The position numbers and the translations under genes were made by a program. A model generated the notes under the pieces. The model searched no databases. It had not been told where the DNA came from and was given only the letters and a program-made list of their open reading frames with translations. This document shows, one piece after another, positions 60,263-64,000 of a DNA stretch of 64,000 bases (position 1 is its first letter; each line of letters starts with the position of its first letter). This DNA is from Betaproteobacteria bacterium (lineage in GTDB: Bacteria > Pseudomonadota > Gammaproteobacteria > Burkholderiales > SG8-39), in the NCBI GenBank assembly GCA_016195915.1, contig JACPYS010000031.1, positions 1 to 64,000 on the forward strand, written 5' to 3'.

Positions 60263-61344
60263 GGTTGAACGGCGTATCGGTCGATGGCGCTCCAATCGAT
60301 CAGTGTGGCAAGATCGGCGACCTCAGGCAACTCGATCCTGCCATCTGCTATGCGCAGCTCCGCGTTGAGCACCTGCTCGCGCATTTCGAGATAGAAGCTC
60401 TGCTCGGCGGGCGTGATCGGATTCGCGGGTGCAAACTGCAGGCTGATCAGGGTTCCGAGCGCGCTTTCGGCGTACAGGCCCAGCGCCACCCGCTGCCCGC
60501 GCAATGCGGCGCTCGCCGCGATGGCGCGCGACTCCGACAGACCGACGCGCCCCGGCTTGACCGACAGCGCCCGCGCGCCACGCTCGAGGAACAGCGATGC
60601 GTCGCGCGTGGACGTGCAGGCATTGTCTACCAGGATCGGAATCGGGCTTTCACGCTGGAGGCGCTCGAATCCGGCATCCGGCGCGAGAGGGCAGGGATCC
60701 TCGGCCACGGTGACACCCGCATCGGCGATGGCGCGAACGTAGGCCGCAGCGTGCTCCGTCGGATAGGCCCCGTTGGCGTCCACCGTAAGCTGCACGCGCT
60801 CGCCGACCGCTGCGCGGATTCCTGCGAGGGCCCGCAGGTCGGTATCCAGACCCTGGCCGCCCTTGACCTTGAGAGTCGGAAAGCCGTAGCGTGAAATGAC
60901 CTCCGCGGCCTCCCTCGCCATGGCGTCAGGCGGCTGGCGTGTCACGGCCCAGGTGAGTTCGACCAAGCGCGGTCCGCCCCACAGCTTCCAGAGCGGCATG
61001 TTTGCCGCGCAAGCTCGCAGCGTCCAGCAGGCGTTGTCCACAAGCGCTTTCGCAAGACGGCACTCCTGTACCGGCGCGATCGCCCGTGCGACGGCGCTTT
61101 GGTCCGCGAGATCGATACCCTTCAGGCGCGGAATCAGCAGGTCTTCGAGTTGCGCTGCAAGCGATCGCGGCGATGCGCCGGACCAGGTGGCCTTGACTGT
61201 ACCCTCGGCAAAGCCGCGAGCGCCGCTGTCGGCAACCAATTCGAGCAGCGCGAACAGGCCGCCGTCCTCGAGCGCATTGGCCCAGCGCACCTCGCGCATG
61301 TAGGGCAGGCGGTAGAAGCGCAGGGTCGAGGAGGCGAGTTGCAC
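60259..61344 (-). CDS. Muconate-cycloisomerase-like enolase-superfamily protein
   Basis: 361 residues from GTG 61344 (GGAG ten bases upstream). Enolase-superfamily residues: KVKGGQG (KxK), LTVDANGAYP (Asp), VAEDPCPL (Glu), ILVDNAC (Asp) and LSVKPGRVG (second Lys). The MLE subgroup lactonises muconates. Directly before pcaHG it may act on carboxymuconate, but pcaB in the usual pathway belongs to another family, so the exact step is uncertain. Confidence 0.83.
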   Translation of the reverse strand: MQLASSTLRFYRLPYMREVRWANALEDGGLFALLELVADSGARGFAEGTVKATWSGASPRSLAAQLEDLLIPRLKGIDLADQSAVARAIAPVQECRLAKALVDNACWTLRACAANMPLWKLWGGPRLVELTWAVTRQPPDAMAREAAEVISRYGFPTLKVKGGQGLDTDLRALAGIRAAVGERVQLTVDANGAYPTEHAAAYVRAIADAGVTVAEDPCPLAPDAGFERLQRESPIPILVDNACTSTRDASLFLERGARALSVKPGRVGLSESRAIAASAALRGQRVALGLYAESALGTLISLQFAPANPITPAEQSFYLEMREQVLNAELRIADGRIELPEVADLATLIDWSAIDRYAVQP

Positions 61345-61409
61345 GCGGCGCAGTCTCCGGCAGCGCGCGGCCGCCGTCAATGGACCCGGCACGGTAAGAT
61401 ACGCGCGCC

Positions 61410-61796
61410 ATGCCCAAGAACCTCAGTGCGGGAGAGAAAAACGTCCTTGGCGGCGAACTGATGGCGTGCAGCTACGCCCCGCTCACGGGTTTTTTCCGCG
61501 ACGGATGCTGCGGCACGCGAGGGGAACACGGCGTGGCGCACCTCGTTTGCGTGCGAGTCAGCGCGGCATTTCTCGAATTCAGCGTGGACATGGGAAACAA
61601 TCTCGTCACGCCTCGTCCGGAGCTGCGCTTTCGCGGCCTCCGGGCCGGCGACCGCTGGTGTCTGCACGTGCTTCGCTGGGTCGAGGCCTGGGAAGCGGGC
61701 AAGGCGCCGAAGGTCGTTCTCGAAGCGACCCACGAAGACGTGCTGCGCTACGTTCCGCTTTCCGCGCTCAAACGCCACGCGCTCGAGCTCGACTAG
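61410..61796 (+). CDS. DUF2237-family protein
   Basis: 128 residues with the family pattern NVLGGELMACSYAPLTGFFR, DGCCGTRGEHG, NNLVTPRPELRFRGLRAGDR and VVLEATHEDVLRYVPLSALK. Conserved Cys pair GCCGT suggests a metal or redox site. Function unknown across bacteria. Two bases before the CoA-transferase, so probably co-transcribed. Confidence 0.88.
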   Translation: MPKNLSAGEKNVLGGELMACSYAPLTGFFRDGCCGTRGEHGVAHLVCVRVSAAFLEFSVDMGNNLVTPRPELRFRGLRAGDRWCLHVLRWVEAWEAGKAPKVVLEATHEDVLRYVPLSALKRHALELD

Positions 61797-61798
61797 CC

Positions 61799-62983
61799 AT
61801 GCGCCCGCTCGATTCGCTTCTCATTCTGGATCTGTCACGCGTGCTGGCTTGCCCGTTCGCTTCGATGATCCTCGCCGAGCTGGGCGCAACCGTCATCAAG
61901 GTGGAGCAGCCGGGCGCCGGCGATGAAACGCGATCGTTCGAGCCGCAGCTTGCCAGGGACAGCGCCTATTACTTCGCCTGCAACCGCAGCAAGCAGTCGG
62001 TCACGGTCAATTTCCGAAAACCCGAAGGTCAGGCGATCGTGCGGGAACTTGCGGCGCAGGCCGACGTGCTGGTGGAGAATTTTCCGGTGGGTACGCTCGC
62101 GCGCAGCGGGCTCGATTACGCGGCGCTGAAGGCCCTCAATCCGCGGCTGGTGTATGTGTCGTGCACCGGCTTCGGCCAGACCGGTCCTTACGCACACAAG
62201 AAGGGCTACGATACGGTGTTCCAGGCGATGGGCGGAATCATGAGCCTCACCGGCGAGCGCGGCGGCGCGCCGGTGAAACCGGGGCTGCCGGTCGCGGACC
62301 TCGGCTCGGGTCTGTGGGTGGCGATCGCGATACTCGCCTCGCTCGCGGGGCGCGGGAAGACGGGCACGGGCTGCCGCGTCGATTTCTCGATGCTCGACGG
62401 GCAGGTGAGCCTGCTCACGCTGGCGGCTGCACGATATTTCGCGCTCGGCGAGGTGCCAGCGAGGCTGGGCACGGAGCATCCCGGCCGCGTGCCCTCGGCG
62501 ACGTTCAAGTGCCGGGACGGGCGCTACGCCCACGTCACGGCGAGCGACCAGCATTGGGGTCCGCTGTGCGAGGCGCTGGACCTGGCGCAGTGGGGATCGG
62601 ATGCGCGTTTCGCGGGCAACGCTCTGCGCGTCGAATTCCGCGACGAGGTCATGCGCGGCTTGACGAACGCGATCGGCGGCCTCGCGCGCGCCGAACTGAT
62701 CGCCAGACTCGATGCCGCCGAAGTCCCGGTCGGCCCGGTGAATGACGTCGCCGAGATTCTCAATGATCCTCATGTCGCGGCAAGGGGGCTGGTGGGTGAA
62801 TTCGAGTATCCCGGCGTCGGGCAATTCCGCGGCCTCGGACTTCCCTACAAATTCGAGGGATACGACGACCCTCGCGTCGGCGCGCCACCCGCACTGGGCG
62901 AACATACCGAATCGGTCCTGAGCGCGCGCCTCGGCTATAGCTTCGAGCGCATTGCCGGCCTGCGCGCGCAGAAGGTGATCTGA
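61799..62983 (+). CDS. Class III CoA-transferase (CaiB/BaiF family)
   Basis: 394 residues. Signature DLSRVLACPFASMILAELGA with VIKVEQPGAGD. Catalytic Asp in PVADLGSGLW; also VENFPVGTLARSGLDY and FGQTGPYAHKKGYD. Overlaps the enoyl-CoA hydratase by one base (TGATG). It probably activates an acid as CoA ester in the pathway that continues beyond the window. Confidence 0.92.
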   Translation: MRPLDSLLILDLSRVLACPFASMILAELGATVIKVEQPGAGDETRSFEPQLARDSAYYFACNRSKQSVTVNFRKPEGQAIVRELAAQADVLVENFPVGTLARSGLDYAALKALNPRLVYVSCTGFGQTGPYAHKKGYDTVFQAMGGIMSLTGERGGAPVKPGLPVADLGSGLWVAIAILASLAGRGKTGTGCRVDFSMLDGQVSLLTLAAARYFALGEVPARLGTEHPGRVPSATFKCRDGRYAHVTASDQHWGPLCEALDLAQWGSDARFAGNALRVEFRDEVMRGLTNAIGGLARAELIARLDAAEVPVGPVNDVAEILNDPHVAARGLVGEFEYPGVGQFRGLGLPYKFEGYDDPRVGAPPALGEHTESVLSARLGYSFERIAGLRAQKVI

Positions 62984-63732
62984 TGAATGCCGTCCTGGTT
63001 CTTGCGAGCGACGGGGTTGCGCACGTGATCCTCAACCGGCCGGAGAGCCGCAACGCCCTCAATTTGCAGATGTGCGAAGAACTGGAGACGGCGATGCGCC
63101 GCCTGGCCGTGGACGAATCCGTTCGCGTGGTGATCGTGCGAGCGCACGGCCCGGTGTTTTGCGCGGGTGCCGACCTGAAGGAGCGCCAGGGCATGAACGC
63201 CGCGCAGACGCGTGCGCGGCGCATCAAGGCTTTCGAGGCCTACGCGGCGATCGAATCGTTTCCCAAGCCGGCGATCGCCGTGGTGCAGGGCGCCTGCGTG
63301 GGATCGGGCTGCGAAATCGCAGCGGCCTGCGACTTCATCTATTGCTCCGCAAGTGCGAGGTTCAAGACTCCGGAAACACTGTGGGGAACGGTGGGCGCGA
63401 CGCAGCGCCTGCCGCGCATCATCGGCAAGCGGCTCGCCAAGGAGATGCTCTACACGGGGCGCGTTCTGACCGCGGACGAGGCGCTCGATGCCGGGCTGGT
63501 GAATCGCGTGGTGGCCGAGGACAAGGTGCTCGAGGCGGCGCTCGAGGCCGCCCAGGTGATGGCCAAGGCGCCGGCGAGAGCGGTCGCGCTCGCCAAGCGC
63601 TGTGTCGACCGCGGCATGGAGCTCGATCGCAAGGGCGCGCTCGCGCTGGAGATGGAGGCGATCGACGAAAATCTGGCCTCGGCCGACTGGAAGAGCAATA
63701 TCGAAGTATTCGGGAAGAACCCGAAACAATGA
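62983..63732 (+). CDS. Enoyl-CoA hydratase/isomerase family protein
   Basis: 249 residues. Oxyanion segments PVFCAGADLKERQGM and GACVGSGCEIAAACDFIY, and FKTPETLWGTVGATQRLPRI with one catalytic-position Glu. Third crotonase-fold gene of the window. It is coupled to genes on both sides. Confidence 0.9.
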   Translation: MNAVLVLASDGVAHVILNRPESRNALNLQMCEELETAMRRLAVDESVRVVIVRAHGPVFCAGADLKERQGMNAAQTRARRIKAFEAYAAIESFPKPAIAVVQGACVGSGCEIAAACDFIYCSASARFKTPETLWGTVGATQRLPRIIGKRLAKEMLYTGRVLTADEALDAGLVNRVVAEDKVLEAALEAAQVMAKAPARAVALAKRCVDRGMELDRKGALALEMEAIDENLASADWKSNIEVFGKNPKQ

Positions 63733-64000
63733 GCGAGGCTCCAGCCTGGCTTGCGGAAGAAACACCGCCGCCGCAGCGGACGCTTGCGCAGGTGCTGCGC
63801 GTGCAGGCCGTTGCTCGTGCCGAAGGCGATGCATTGGTAGCCGGGGGCAAACGGCTCTCCTACCGCAAACTCGAGGAGCAGAGCGGGTGCATGGCGCGCT
63901 CGATGCTGGCGCTGGGGGTCAAGCGCGGCGAGCACATCGGGATTCTGATGGGCAATACGCTGGAATGGGTGCTGCTGTTCTTTGCCGCGGCGAGGATCGG
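63729..64000 (+). CDS. Acyl-CoA synthetase (AMP-binding), partial
   Basis: First 90 residues only; the gene runs off the right edge. MSEAPAWLAEETPPPQRTLA, GKRLSYRKLEEQSGCMARSM and GEHIGILMGNTLEWVLLFFA are the typical N-terminal part of ANL-family ligases. Its start overlaps the hydratase stop by ATGA. Confidence 0.85.
   Translation, partial: MSEAPAWLAEETPPPQRTLAQVLRVQAVARAEGDALVAGGKRLSYRKLEEQSGCMARSMLALGVKRGEHIGILMGNTLEWVLLFFAAARI

Noticed and set aside
1-64000. CRISPR arrays, complete IS elements, prophage genes or rRNA operons
   Set aside because: No regularly spaced repeats, transposase or integrase motifs, phage structural genes or rRNA signatures were seen.

Overview
The window reads as chromosomal DNA of a high-GC, Gram-negative, metabolically versatile bacterium, most likely a betaproteobacterium of the Burkholderiales kind. 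This is inferred from Bug-type tricarboxylate receptors without their permeases, an IclR- and GntR-regulated catabolic gene set, protocatechuate 3,4-dioxygenase, TRAP transport, class III CoA-transferases and PCu(A)C/Sco copper proteins. Almost all genes encode uptake or breakdown of organic acids, aromatics and amino acids as CoA thioesters. No rRNA gene, intact tRNA, CRISPR array or complete transposon was seen.

Layout. 1-2.7 kb: end of a branched-chain amino-acid type ABC operon (livG, livF) and an amidohydrolase. 2.8-5.2 kb: a PflX-like radical SAM protein facing a phosphoribosyltransferase/SixA pair. 5.2-10.3 kb: a tightly overlapping operon with a two-subunit B12-dependent acyl-CoA mutase, its IclR regulator, a citrate-synthase-like lyase, a CoA-transferase and a thioesterase, behind a clear promoter and palindrome. 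10.4-13.7 kb: enoyl-CoA hydratase, short-chain dehydrogenase and a PafA-like phosphatase lipoprotein. 13.8-16.6 kb: a ccdAB toxin-antitoxin pair and a copper-delivery cluster (DUF2946, Sco, two PCu(A)C).

16.7-30.5 kb is the most interesting region. A twelve-gene leftward run carries two [2Fe-2S] ferredoxins, an unknown 97-residue protein, a lysine-6-dehydrogenase-like enzyme, a piperideine-6-carboxylate-type aldehyde dehydrogenase and a complete ferredoxin-linked 2-oxoacid oxidoreductase. One subunit of the latter is a fusion with a TPP-less pseudo-beta domain. Divergent from this run is an operon with a heme-oxygenase-like diiron oxidase that keeps all six metal ligands, a second aldehyde dehydrogenase, a GlcG/HbpS protein, a Bug receptor and a GntR regulator. 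The intergenic region holds GTATAC-cored palindromes, one lying on the promoter. I infer an undescribed route for lysine or a related (cyclic) amine.

30.5-37.7 kb: GhrA-like reductase, a Bug pseudogene, and a polycistron with an intradiol dioxygenase, a hydroxyacyl-CoA dehydrogenase, a MetE-C-like protein, a flavin oxidoreductase and an enoyl-CoA hydratase. 37.7-41.3 kb is a scrambled, visibly less GC-rich patch. It contains vapBC, a second vapB-like antitoxin without partner, a vapC tail, a ccdA remnant, a tRNA-Asn-like 3' half and orphan genes. 41.3-44.7 kb: a degenerate GGDEF protein, a C39-peptidase/TPR lipoprotein and a DUF2817 metallo-hydrolase.

44.7-54.1 kb: HpaI-type aldolase divergent from a TRAP transporter operon that continues into an indolepyruvate-type ferredoxin oxidoreductase (interrupted by an in-frame TAA), a D-lactate-dehydrogenase-like flavoprotein and an alpha/beta hydrolase whose nucleophile position is His. 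54.2-56.1 kb: Kup potassium transporter. 56.1-61.3 kb: protocatechuate dioxygenase (pcaGH) with a muconate-cycloisomerase-like gene; a duplicated pcaG 3' end lies 2.9 kb away, enclosing an ABC substrate-binding protein and an M20 peptidase with an in-frame TAG. 61.4-64 kb: DUF2237, CoA-transferase, enoyl-CoA hydratase and the start of an acyl-CoA synthetase. Several genes are broken, which may reflect real decay or assembly errors.
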